64,000 bases of DNA from the NCBI GenBank assembly GCA_019914995.1, contig CM034128.1, positions 7,194,501 to 7,258,500 of the forward strand, in the 5' to 3' direction. Every line of letters begins with the position of its first letter. The stretch's first letter is position 1. A program made the translations under genes and the position numbers. Positions 44,301 to 54,564 of the stretch are shown here, piece by piece. The notes below the pieces were generated by a model, which saw nothing but the letters and a program-made list of their open reading frames with translations, made no database searches and was not told where the DNA came from. This DNA comes from Acanthochlamys bracteata. Its lineage: Eukaryota; Streptophyta; Magnoliopsida; Pandanales; Velloziaceae.

Positions 44301-44585
44301 CTGCAGAAGAGAATGACACAAGAAGAGAGGGAGAAACTCTACATAAAGTGGGGTATAGAATTGAGCTCCAAGCAACGGAAACTACAGCTTGTGCAATGCT
44401 TGTGGACCAAGACCAATGATTTGGAACACGTCAAAGAAAGTGCATCCCTCATTGCAAGGCTGCTAGGGATACTCGAGCCAGAGGTAGCACTCAAGGAAAT
44501 GTTTGGACTTAGCTTCACACCCAACCAAACAAATCGTAGGTCTTACAGTTGGAGGCATAGAAAGTCGTCCTTCAAGTTCATGTAA
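38353..44585 (+). CDS. KIN-7 subfamily kinesin (NACK-related), 13 coding exons
   Basis: Exons: 38353-38590, 39172-39261, 39391-39491, 39565-39678, 39759-39840, 39968-40035, 40116-40181, 40268-40392, 41231-41561, 41809-41913, 42002-42994, 43740-44062, 44258-44585. They total 2,964 nt, giving 987 aa, all in frame with GT-AG introns. The N-terminal motor (about 29-350) has the P-loop GQTSSGKT (116-123), switch I NEMSSRSH (219-226) and switch II DLAGSE (257-262). A charged coiled-coil neck follows to about 435, then a low-complexity middle in one 331-codon exon, then the plant tail domain DUF3490 (about 802-980; [52 protein letters not shown]). MGAIAGDE at the start matches the KIN-7E/F/G/H branch better than NACK1/NACK2. 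It is a predicted microtubule motor. NACK relatives drive phragmoplast expansion; this branch's role is less defined. Confidence 0.93.
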
Positions 44586-44754
44586 GCAAAGAAGCCACTA
44601 ACTTAATTATCACTGTTTAGTGTTTATTTTTACATTTGTGATTATTGATTTAGTGCTCAAAGGATTTGTAGAAAGTTTTTCGCATATCCTTTGTAACATG
44701 TTATTTATCACTCAGCTATTTTGTTGCCCAATATTGTACATGTGAATAATGATG

Positions 44755-44760
44755 AATAAA
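44755..44760 (+). terminator. Kinesin polyadenylation signal
   Basis: AATAAA about 170 bases after the kinesin stop codon, followed by a TG-rich stretch (GTCTGTAAGTGTCTGTTG), as expected near a plant 3' end. Confidence 0.5.
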
Positions 44761-45247
44761 GTCTGTAAGTGTCTGTTGCCGCCACTGCTTGGCTCCCCTG
44801 ATTAACACCCGAATATGTAACTGTACTCAAAGAGAATCCATATTAGCATTGATGAATATATTATTTCTATCTGAGTAAAATGGAGTCGAGATTTATTCTA
44901 CCTAGTGTGGTGAAGGGGAGGAAACCATCGTTGTTACTACCGTTGCATTGCAATTCAATATAATAAAATAAGCGCATTCACAATCTCCAGAAGAATAATG
45001 AAGACATAAACTTCTCAAAAGAAAATTCAATGCTACTTTTACGTACATCAATGTTGGTTTGCCATCTGAAAGTTATATATAATGTACCTTATTCTAACAC
45101 ATCACTCTGTAAGCAAACAACGAAACAGACGACAGACTTGTTCAGCTCTGCTGAACCTAAACATACTAGATAACTGCCACTACTACGACTGAAGTGTCAA
45201 AACAGAGATATCATAATGCTTTAACAGAATGAAATACATCAACTTGT

Positions 45248-45514
45248 TCAGCACTGGCCACGCTTGATAACGCGGACGCGGTTGCAGTTTGCCTCTGGGC
45301 ATCCGCACCAGTAGGTGACTCCATTGACCCCGCAAACCGGGTCTGGGCGGAAGCAGTTGATTGTGCAAGATGGTTGTGCTGTATTTGGTGCAGCTGCAGA
45401 GGAAGAATAATCGCCACCGGTACTGGCGCAGATGTTTACAGTTCTCGCAGAAGAGATAACAACAGCCAAGCTGAGTAGGAGGAGAATGAGAGAGAAGCTT
45501 TGCCTATTAGCCAT
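45248..45514 (-). CDS. Secreted Kazal-type serine protease inhibitor-like protein
   Basis: A single exon of 88 aa. The N-terminus is a clear signal peptide (residues 1-23, MANRQSFSLILLLLSLAVVI core, likely cut after SSA). The mature part has eight cysteines (29, 50, 54, 61, 70, 72, 77, 88). The block CTINCFRPDPVCGVNGVTYW (50-69) carries the Kazal signature PVCG-x-x-G-x-TY, and WCGCPEANC follows as in plant members of the family. The mature protein should fold as a small disulphide-rich inhibitor in the apoplast or secretory pathway. By position relative to Cys54 the P1 residue would be Arg56, suggesting trypsin-like targets, but this is inference and Pro57 follows it. A TATA box lies upstream at 45,561. 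It converges with the kinesin, with 662 bp between their stop codons. Confidence 0.85.
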   Translation of the reverse strand: MANRQSFSLILLLLSLAVVISSARTVNICASTGGDYSSSAAAPNTAQPSCTINCFRPDPVCGVNGVTYWCGCPEANCNRVRVIKRGQC

Positions 45515-45560
45515 TGTTGAGTACAGAACCGGTTTTTCTTTATCTACTTGTGATTGAGCT

Positions 45561-45570
45561 GTTATTTATA
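45561..45570 (-). promoter_or_regulatory. TATA box of the Kazal-type gene
   Basis: On the minus strand this reads TATAAATAAC, about 47 bases before the ATG. That would give a short leader of roughly 20 bases. Confidence 0.6.
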
Positions 45571-45599
45571 GGAGTTTTTTTTATAGCGTGTGTTGAAGT

Positions 45600-48500
45600 T
45601 TTTGGTGACTGAGCGGAGGTTTTCGATTTGAAAAAAATGCATGCACGCGGTGGTCCAACGAGGCGGCGGGTAGTGGATATACTTGAAAAGCAGGGACACT
45701 TTGCTTTGTCTCGGTTAGAAAGTCCGCCGCACTACGTTCAAGTTCCGAAGATCTGATTGATTGACTTTGATTCTGAATAAAAGATCGAGTTTTGTTTTCT
45801 TTTAGTTCTATTGACTATTGAGAAGAAGGTAATGACGTGGTTGGTTGATTATGATTTAACTACTGGCCTTGAGGATGAGATACATTGCTGGTTATAGACT
45901 TGACTGGTTCTTGTTTCCAATGGGAATCCAGGTTTCTTTTTTCAAGGTATGCATAGAAGTTTCAGGATTTCGTGAAAATCATCAGGGATCGGTCGGATTC
46001 AGATTGAATCCACACAAGATTGAATTTGAGTTTGACAAAACAGGAACGAGTTTGAACTCATCCAAATCTTATTAGGAATTAGAGATTTATACATAAATTT
46101 ATATCCGTCTTATAGGATCGGATATCTACACCGAAAAAATTGATCAATTTTTTACAAATTATTATTTCTCATTTATAAATACATATTTATTCTAACATGT
46201 AGCTAATATGAAACTATTAAGAGTAGACTGTTAAGCTCAAAGAATCAGAATACACTTGATCCAACTCAATACGAGTTACTAGCTCATCTCTAAATTTACT
46301 AATCAGTTTTTCACTTGAATACCATTTCAAATCTCTACGTTATTAACCTGACTCATAAGCCCACCAAAATAATTCATCTTTCAGTTGGATTTATCAAATC
46401 CTACGTGATATTAATCTCGGCCTAGCTTAATTTGAAAATCTAACACGGCTATTTATGGTATGGGTTAGATTTCGAAATAACAAACAATATATTTTATAAA
46501 TACTAATTACAGAAGCAATAAATTTAGTTATATATAATTAATTAATCACAAAATTTTATTTACATTTCGAATTTAGGTTGAGATTATGAATGAATTCAGA
46601 CCCGTCTTGTTAGCCTTTTAGACGTACCCGAATCCAACCCAATTGTCAATCTGGTCCAACTTTTGAGATCAGATTATTGAATTTTGGGACACCATTGACG
46701 CCGCTAAAGCTAGCTAGCTATTCATAGTACACAAGTCTATATTCTTCATGTATGCAAGTGTCAGCTGTGTGTAAACTGTCATATGTTAGATCTTAATAAA
46801 GGTTTTAGTTCAAGATTTTAAATAAGATAACAAGAATATTGAAGGAAAAATGTTACAACTCGTTATTTTTTATACTTATTTTCAACGTTAGCCCACATCT
46901 TGTATGCTCTTTTAATTTTTCGAAAGAATACATCATAGACATATATATAATTAAATCTAAAAATATATTGAGAAATCTCTACATCTTTATCCTAGTACGA
47001 GCTTGATCAATTTTATCTTACTCGGCTATAATCATCAAACTCTAAGATGGTGTTTGAAAATATTTTTCAACTTTTTTTTATTCTAAATTTTTATTCCTAT
47101 TTTTTGATTAACTTTTTATAATAATTTACATAGTTTTTGTAATTTAAAAATATAAAAAATTATACATTGTAAATTTTTTTATTATTGATGATTTTTATTT
47201 TTTAAATAAAGTAAAATTTATTTTTAAAAAAATTTTACTATATAAACACTCTCAATATTTCTATAAATATATTTTTAAAAATTTTTTCATCTTCAGATTT
47301 CGATTTGAACATATTCTAAGCTTTTAACCTATCGTTTTCTATTCAGCATTATCTTCACTTAAATTGATGTGTAAGAAACATGAGAAAATTTGTACCGACT
47401 CAAAAGTCATCAATACGTAAGTATACCTCACGGTAGTAGTTGATGCAATGGTATTTCTTAATTATTCTATTTTAATCTTATTTCTCTTAATATTGTAAAA
47501 TACTCTTTACTATTTAATAATTTGATTCTTCTTCCCATGTACATGTTGGTTCTTTATATTTGGCTTGATATTCGTACAACGTGTTCTAAATACACATAAT
47601 TGAATTTTGTGAACTAAAATTTATGAAAGTAGAGTTCTAAAAATATAAAATTCAGTAAAAGCTGATTTTAGAATGACATTTAAAACAAATAAAATGAAAT
47701 TTCAAATCAAATTTAATACAAAAAAAATTTTGTGTGAAAATAAAAATAAAAATTAAAATGATAATTAAAATATATAAAATGATCGAGCTTAAAATCTAAA
47801 AAAAGCAAGTAGAGTTTTGTGTATTAAAACAAACCTTTACTCTTCATATGAGAGTTTTTTTTTTTCTTATGCTCTTTTCCATTAACTTTTGTGAAATATC
47901 AGCAAAGATACGATGTCTTTTAAAAAATGTGTAGGCAGTGTGATCAGAATTTATATTTTTTTACCAAATATTTATGTTTAAGCTCACTTTATAATACAAA
48001 AATTATTTATTGTATAGTTGCGAGGAGTAGAGTTTCTTTGTTCATAAAAATATTATTTCATCATTACAGAAAAGGTCAAAAGGAGCACAATCATACTAAA
48101 ATTTCTTGATCTAAAGAAGCTTTTGATAGTGATGAACTTTCTGGAAAGAAACCGTAGATATGCTTAAATTTGTCTTCCAACAAATTTTTATGAGTCGATA
48201 AATAAATGGTGAAGACCAAAAAAAATTTATTCACGTGTTATGCAGCCATATTTGAAAAGTAAAGAAGTACGCTCTGCTACCCGATTCTTCAATCACGATC
48301 TTTAGAAACTTTCCGACAAGAGTTTCGACGTTAGCTTTTTGATATTGCGATTTTAAAAAATAATTTGTAATATTTTATAATTTATTTAGAAAATTGTTTA
48401 AAAAATTTTTAAAATATAGAAAAAATTATGAATAAGATTTTATTATTAATTATTTTTATTTTTTGGATAAAAAATAAAACTTATCATTTAAAATTAAATA

Positions 48501-48649
48501 AAAATATTTATTATTTTAAAAATATATTTTTAAAATTTTTTTTCAAAGACGTACTTATTTTTTCTTCGGTGGATAGGAAAGCTGATAGGTTAGGAAATTT
48601 GGTTGCGGAAAACAACGCGCAAGAATGTCTAGTTTTGGAATTGCGTTAT
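45600..48649. other. AT-rich intergenic stretch
   Basis: No gene is supported. AT-rich MITE-like pieces lie at about 47,050-47,260 and 48,340-48,560. Segments with CCCGAATCCAACCC-type strings near 46,600 look like degraded subterminal DNA of hAT-like elements. Confidence 0.4.
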
Positions 48650-48868
48650 CTTAGCGCTCTTTTTTTATTTTTATTTTTTAATATATATTTTATAAGTATT
48701 TATAAAATTTATTTAAAAATTTAAAAAATATAAAAAAATTTTATATAGTAAGATTTATTTATTATATATTTTTATTATTTTTTTAGAAATAAAAAAACTT
48801 ATTTTTTAAAAGAAATAAAAAAATACTATATTTTAAAAAAACTTATTTCATAACTAGTCCCAATGCTC
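48650..48868. repeat. AT-rich MITE-like block
   Basis: Starts TTAGCGCTCTTTTTTTATTT and ends ACTTATTTCATAACTAGTCCC. The inner A/T palindrome contains TATATATTTTATAAGTATTTATAAAATTTATTTAAAAATTT-type sequence in common with the other AT-rich blocks. Confidence 0.45.
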
Positions 48869-48972
48869 GTTGTTACGGAAAGGCTAGAGAAAGTTTCCTA
48901 ACAATGGCCATTAATGGAACTCTTATAATGTGGAATATTTGATCAAACGTAATACATACGTTGTCTTTTGAT

Positions 48973-49536
48973 TAGAGATTGCAATATAAATTTATGAGTC
49001 AGTTTAAGATCGACTTATATAATAACTGGATCAAAATTATTCAATTTTAATTCGATCTGTTTAGTTATACGGATCAAAATTATCAACCCTAATCCTAACT
49101 TATTTATAATCGGGTCAAATTCGGATCGACCTATTTAATAATTAAATTATTAAATAAAAATTATAAATATTAATTTTTAATAATAATATATATATAAATT
49201 ATAATTATAATATATTTATAAAAAAAATTAATTTTGACAAAATTTATAAATTAAATAAAAATTAGTTAAAATTAAGGTAAATTAAAAATATATATATACA
49301 AATTAAATTCAAATGTTTTGCTATTTTTTTTTAATTATTAAGTAATATATACTATATAAATAGTTATACGGATTAAACGGGTTAGTTTTGGGTCAACTCA
49401 AATTCGATCCGAACTTGTTTAAATTTTTCGGATTATTTTCGGATAGATCCGAAATCGACCCAAATTCGAATAAGACTTGACCCGAATTCGATCTTTTCGG
49501 ATCGGTTTGGGATTGGATCAAAATTTCCCGCCCCTA
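48973..49536. mobile_element. Non-autonomous hAT-like element with 8-bp target duplication
   Basis: The left end is TAGAGATTGCAATATAAATTT and the right end, reverse-complemented, is TAGGGGCGGGAAATTTTGATCC, an imperfect inverted pair. The flanks are CTTTTGAT (48,965-48,972) and CTTTTGGT (49,537-49,544). Subterminal GATCGA/TCGGATC strings and an AT-rich core are typical of such elements. No protein is encoded. Confidence 0.6.
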
Positions 49537-49544
49537 CTTTTGGT

Positions 49545-50063
49545 CACTGTGATTTGTGACTATACTTATAGCTTATCTAATATTATCCCCAATGTGAACA
49601 ATGATAGGGATATGTTTGGCAGTATTTATCAACTATCACTTTTTTTTCATAAAAACTTTTGAATTTTTTATTTTTATAAATTTTATACAGAATTATAAAA
49701 AACTAAAAAATTTAGAAAATATAAATAAACAATCTTTACATGAACAATTTTTATTTTTAAGATAGAAAACTAAAATTATTTTCTGAAAATTTTACTATTA
49801 AATTTTTTTAATATTTTAAGTACTTCTAGAGCTATGTTCATCTTCATTCTTCGATTATGGTTAATATCTTTATCAAATAAAGATATGACAGTTTCCAAAA
49901 AAGAAGAAAAAGGATGGTTTGGTAGTTCAACTAGATTAAGGAAATGTTTAGAAGTGCTTACAACAAGAAAGTTTTAGAAAAAATTTTAATGTTGGATTTT
50001 TTATAAAACAAGCCTGATTTATTTTATCTAAAATAAAATCAAATTATATATATATATATATAT
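49545..50063. other. AT-rich intergenic with (TA)n end
   Basis: No gene. It ends in the (TA)n run that flanks the fold-back element. Confidence 0.5.
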
Positions 50064-50422
50064 CGAGCGCGATGTGCGCACACAGGTTACTATGTGCGCA
50101 CATCAAATATGGACCGTCCGATCTTGATCGGGCGGTCCACATTTAGCTCCTTACGTATTTACTGTGTAAAGGCACGCTTGTAATTTTGCGTGCCCTTACA
50201 CAGTATAACACTCGTTTTTTTTTTATTTATTTTTTTTCCTTCATTTTTCTCTCCTCTCCGCCCCCGGCTTCTTCGTCCCGCTCCCGACCCGATCTCTCCA
50301 TCGCAGCTCCGAGCCGGCGATCGGAGGGATCCTGTCGAAACTGAACTCAGTGGAGCCTCCTCTTTGCTCCTTCCTTCAATTTTAGATTTTTAGTCTCCTT
50401 TCTCGCAGCCATCAACAAACCC

Positions 50423-50950
50423 GATGGCGGCGAAACCTGTGCGTGCCGACCCGACGAGCGTCAAATCGGTAAGAAATTGTCTTCTTTTCTTCTCCTCCTC
50501 CTTATTTTCCTGTTCTTCACGTCAATTTCATTAATTGCAAGTTCGAGCTTCGTCGAAGACGAGTTTCCCGAATTTGTGCATTCCCGAGCTCACCTGACTT
50601 CTTTTTCGAATTCGGTCATTATCGACATTGCTGGTATTGTCCTTACTTCCATTAAATACCAATATTTGTTTTTTTTATGATGTTTTGTATTTCTTTCCTG
50701 TGTAGGTGCAGTCCGGAACCGGAGCCGGAGCAAGGGGAGATTTCTTTGCAATCGCAATCTTTTAATCGAAGGTATTTTTTATTTCTGTGATTACTTTTTT
50801 TTTACTTCTACTCTTTTTGTATCTTCTCTCTGTTTGCAGGACAATCGCACATATGCAAGAGGTCATCGGCGTTTTTGCTGCTCTGGAGCTCACTGCTAAT
50901 GATTTCTTGTGTCTTTGGTTTTTTTTTTTTCGTTTTTCATGAATGTCAAG
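50423..50950 (+). other. Leader-exon-like segments in the left arm
   Basis: An ATG at 50,423 opens 15 codons (MAAKPVRADPTSVKS) to TCG/GTAAGA. A possible second exon starts after TGTGTAG near 50,705 (GTGCAGTCCGGAACCGGAGC) and ends CGAAG/GTATTT near 50,771. A third starts after TTTGCAG near 50,840 (GACAATCGCACATATGCAAG). Spliced together they soon reach a stop, so this is more likely an untranslated or short-peptide leader than a gene. Counterparts lie inverted in the right arm (about 53,330-53,795) and, decayed, at about 3,370-3,560 upstream of the FAR1-like transposase relic. Confidence 0.5.
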
Positions 50951-51471
50951 CATTGAATAAATGTTTGTTAAGTGTAGTGTGTCTACTGCTGTAATGCAGA
51001 CTATAAGGCATTGTGTCTGCTGTGTCCAAGTATTGTAAACTTGTGATTGTAATTCAAGGTTGTAGCTTTTGTTGTGAATGCAATGTAAAATCTTTTTACA
51101 AATTTGTGTTATGAATGAAATGCGATGATAATTCTCTGGTTGTGTTATGAATGAAATTTTTTTACAAACATGTGTGAATGTTAATGTGAATGTGAAGTGA
51201 ATGAGAATGATGAATGTGATGAGAATGTAATGAGAATGAGAATGAGAATGTTGTCAATGCTTAAATGTGATGTATAAGAACTATGCAAGCTCATTGGATG
51301 AATGTGGAGTGTGTATAGACCAGTGAGCTATGTTCTGGCAGATGAATGCTTGCCAGTGGCAGATGCATATTTCATTGGCAAGGGAATACATCACAAGAGC
51401 TCACTGGCTTGCAGTGGACACAAGAGCAGCTTGGCAGGACCAGTGAGCTCTGGAGCTCACTGGTCTCCGAC

Positions 51472-52035
51472 GAGTGAGCTCACCGGACTCCCTCCAACCA
51501 AAATAAATTTTCATTTTCATTTTTTTAGTCGGAGTTGTACGATGTCATTTAAATAGATCGAACGTAACAAAGTTATTTTTTTTTTACAATGCAACTTAAG
51601 AAAAACCTTTTTTTTTTTTTTTTGTTGAGCTATGCAAGCTCACTGTCCAGTGAGCTCACCGGACTCCCTCCAACAAAAATAAATTTTCATTTTTATTTTT
51701 TTTAGTCGGAGTTGTATGATGTCGTTTAAATAGATCGAACGTAACAAAGTTATTTTTTTTTTTACAATGCAACTTAAGAAAAACTCTCTTTTTTTTTTTT
51801 GTTGAGCTATGCGAGCTCACTGGCGGCTGCCAGTGAGCTCACTGGTCTCCGGCGAGTGAGCTCACCGGACTCCCTCCAACCAAAATAAATTTTCATTTTC
51901 ATGTTTTTTAGTCGGAGTTGTACGATGTCGTTTAAATAGATCGAACGTAACAAAGTTATTTTTTACAATGCAACTTAAGAAAAACTTTTTTTTTTGTTTT
52001 TTTTTTTTTTGTTGAGCTATGCAAGCTCATCAAGG
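51472..52035. repeat. Tandem units of 176-206 bp with GAGCTC cores
   Basis: GGACTCCCTCC recurs at 51,485, 51,661 and 51,867. Each unit continues through AGTCGGAGTTGTA(C/T)GATGTC, TTTAAATAGATCGAACGTAACAA, ACAATGCAACTTAAGAAAAA, a T-run and GTTGAGCTATGC(A/G)AGCTCA. A degraded fourth set of GAGCTCATCGGACT strings follows at about 52,060-52,140. One unit lies inverted at about 52,530-52,710. Confidence 0.85.
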
Positions 52036-54155
52036 TGCCGCCAAGCTGAGCTAAAGCTCATTTGTCCGATGAGCTCATCATACTCCCTCCAGTGAGCTCA
52101 TCGGACTACCTCCAGTGAGCTCATTGGACTCCGGCCAAAATTCAGTCAAAAAAAACTTTTTTTCTTTAAACAACAGTGAGCAATATAGCTTGAACAAATT
52201 GAAGAAGAAAAAAAATTTATATTTGAAGTGAGCTCACTGGTCACTTGATTCTCTGCCATTGTACACATGTTTATATTTGAAGAAGAAAAAAATTAAGCAC
52301 ACAACACCAAACAGAAAAAAATTTTATAACAAGCTTGCAGAGGTCATTTTTATCATTACCTATTTAGTTGCATCTGTTTTGAGCGGGAGAGAGCAATAAA
52401 GCGGGAACAGAGAAGTCTCTCTGTTCTGTTGTTTTGCTCTCTGTTCTTAGGTGTTCTGTTTTAGCAACAAGCAAGAAAAAAGCTGGATTATTCTTTTTGT
52501 TTTTATTCTTCCTCCTACATCTAAACTCCGCCAGTGAGCTTGCATAGCTCAACAAAAAAAAAAAAAAAAAAAAAAAAGTTTTTCTTAAGTTGCATTGTAA
52601 AAAAAAAATAACTTTGTTACGTTCGATCTATTTAAATGACATCGTACAACTCCGACTAAAAAAAATAAAAATGAAAATTTATTTTGGTTGGAGGGAGTCC
52701 GGTGAGCTCACTGTCCAATGAGGCTCCAGGCAACTGCTAGTGAGCTCCAGAGCTCACTGATCCTGCCAAGCTGCTCTTGTGTCCACTGCAAGCCAGTGAG
52801 CTCTTGTGATGTATTCTCTTGCCAGTGAGATATGCATCTGCCACTGGCAAGCATTCATCTGCCAGAACATAGCTCACTGGTCTATACACACTCCACATTC
52901 ATCCAGTGAGCTTGCATAGTTCTTATACATCACATTTAAGCATTGACAACATTCTCATGCTCATTACATTCTCATCACATTCATCATTCTCATTCACTTC
53001 ACATTCACATTAACATTCACACATGTTTGTAAAAAAATTTCATTCATAACACAACCAGAGAATTATCATCGCATTTCATTCATACCACAAATTTGTAAAA
53101 AGATTTTACATTGCATTCACAACAAAAGCTACAACCTTGAATTACAATCACAAGTTTACAATACTTGGACACAGCAGACACAATGCCTTATAGTCTGCAT
53201 TACAGCAGTAGACACACTACACTTAACAAACATTCATTCACTGCCTGACATTCATGAAAAACGAAAAAAAAAAGCCAAAGACACAAGAAATCATTATAAG
53301 TGAGCTCCAGAGCCATTCAGCTGCATCCGGTGAGCTCCAGAGCAGCAAAAACGCCGATGACCTCTTGCATATGTGCGATTGTCCTGCAAACAGAGAGAAG
53401 ATAAAAAAAGAGTAGAAGTAAAAAAAAAGTAATCACAGAAATGAAAAATACCTTCGATTAAAAGATTGCGACTGCAAAGGAATCTCCCCTTGCTCCGGCT
53501 CCGGTTTCGAACTGCACCTACACAGGAAAGAAATACAAAATATCATAAAAAAAATAAATATTGGTATTTAATGGAAGTAAGGACAATACCAGCAATGTCG
53601 ATAATGACCGAATTCGAAAAAGAAGTCCGGTGAGCTCGGGAATGCACGAATTCGGAAAACTCGTCTTCGACGAAGCTCGAACTTGCAATTAATGAAATTG
53701 ACGTGAAGAACAGGAAAATAAGGAGGAGGAGAAGAAAAGAAGACAATTTCTTACCAATTTGACGCTCGTCGGGTCGGCACGCATAGGTTTCGCTGCCGTC
53801 GGGTTTGTTGATAGCTGCGAGAAAGGAGACTAAAAACCTAAAATTGAAGGAAGGAGCAAAGAGGAGGCTCCACTGAGTTCAGTTTCGACAGGATCCCTCC
53901 GATCGCCGGCTTGGAGCTGCGATGGAGAGATCGGCCGGGAGCGGACGGCGGCCGGGAGGAGAGGAGAGAAAAATGAAGGAGAAAAAAAAAAAAAAAAAAA
54001 AAAAACGAGTGTTATACTGTGTAAGGGCACGCAAAATTACAAGCGTGCCCTTACAAAGTAAATACGTAAGGAGCTAAATGTGGACTGCCCGATCAAGATC
54101 GGACGGTCCATATTTGATGTCTTGACAAGAACTTTGTGTCTTTACATCGCACTCG

Positions 54156-54564
54156 TATATATATATATATATATATCTATGATGACGTACAATTTATTTA
54201 TATTTTTAAAATTTTATAAATTTTAAATAACTTTTAACCATATGTATATTTCAATCCTTCAAAGGATTTTGTTGCATCTAAATTTAATTCAAAGACCAAA
54301 AACTTAACATTGGGAGCCGTTTGAAAGAGCCTTAAAGTTTTAACTTTTTTTAAAATGTTAGCTTTTCTGATTTTTTTTTGTTGCGAAAAGTAGCCGTAAA
54401 TTTTTTTTTAAAAAGAAGTTATGTGTTTGGACAAAATTTAACCTTTTTAAAAAAAAATTTGAAGAAATTGTTTGAAAAAAAACTATAAAGCTGAAAAAGA
54501 GTATGAAATAGTAAAATATTATATATATATATATATATATATAGTATAGATATGTGTATATTGA
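54156..54564. other. AT-rich spacer with (TA)n
   Basis: Lies between the fold-back element and the next related fragment; it contains (TA)n at about 54,520-54,542. No gene. Confidence 0.5.

Larger units (their letters stand above)
50064..54155. mobile_element. 4.1-kb fold-back (long terminal inverted repeat) MULE-like element
   Basis: The left arm (about 50,064-51,660) is repeated inverted as the right arm (about 52,520-54,155), leaving about 860 bp in the middle. Tips are CGAGCGCGATGT at left and ACATCGCACTCG at right, both against (TA)n. The outermost 50 bp differ, with the left tip carrying TGTGCGCACA twice. From CATCAAATATGGACCGTCCGATC inward the arms match closely, with mostly single-base differences over translated stretches such as FVEDEF(P/S)EFVHSRAH. 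Each arm holds leader-exon-like segments, a GAATG-rich stretch near 51,170-51,260 (mirror 52,940-53,020) and GAGCTC-rich DNA. No transposase lies inside. Leader and repeat blocks are shared with the FAR1-transposase-bearing remnant at 139-3,658, so it is a non-autonomous relative of that element. Confidence 0.8.

Noticed and set aside
50477-50680. A 67-codon open frame with a hydrophobic start, mirrored on the other strand at 53,543-53,746
   Set aside because: It lies across the intron after TCG/GTAAGA in both arms of the fold-back element. Its conservation between arms follows from the recent inverted repeat, not from protein selection.
51120-51260. GAATGTGAATG-type stretch as a possible CRISPR-like or regulatory array
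   Set aside because: Units are short and irregular without unique spacers; it is simple-sequence DNA in a plant transposon arm.
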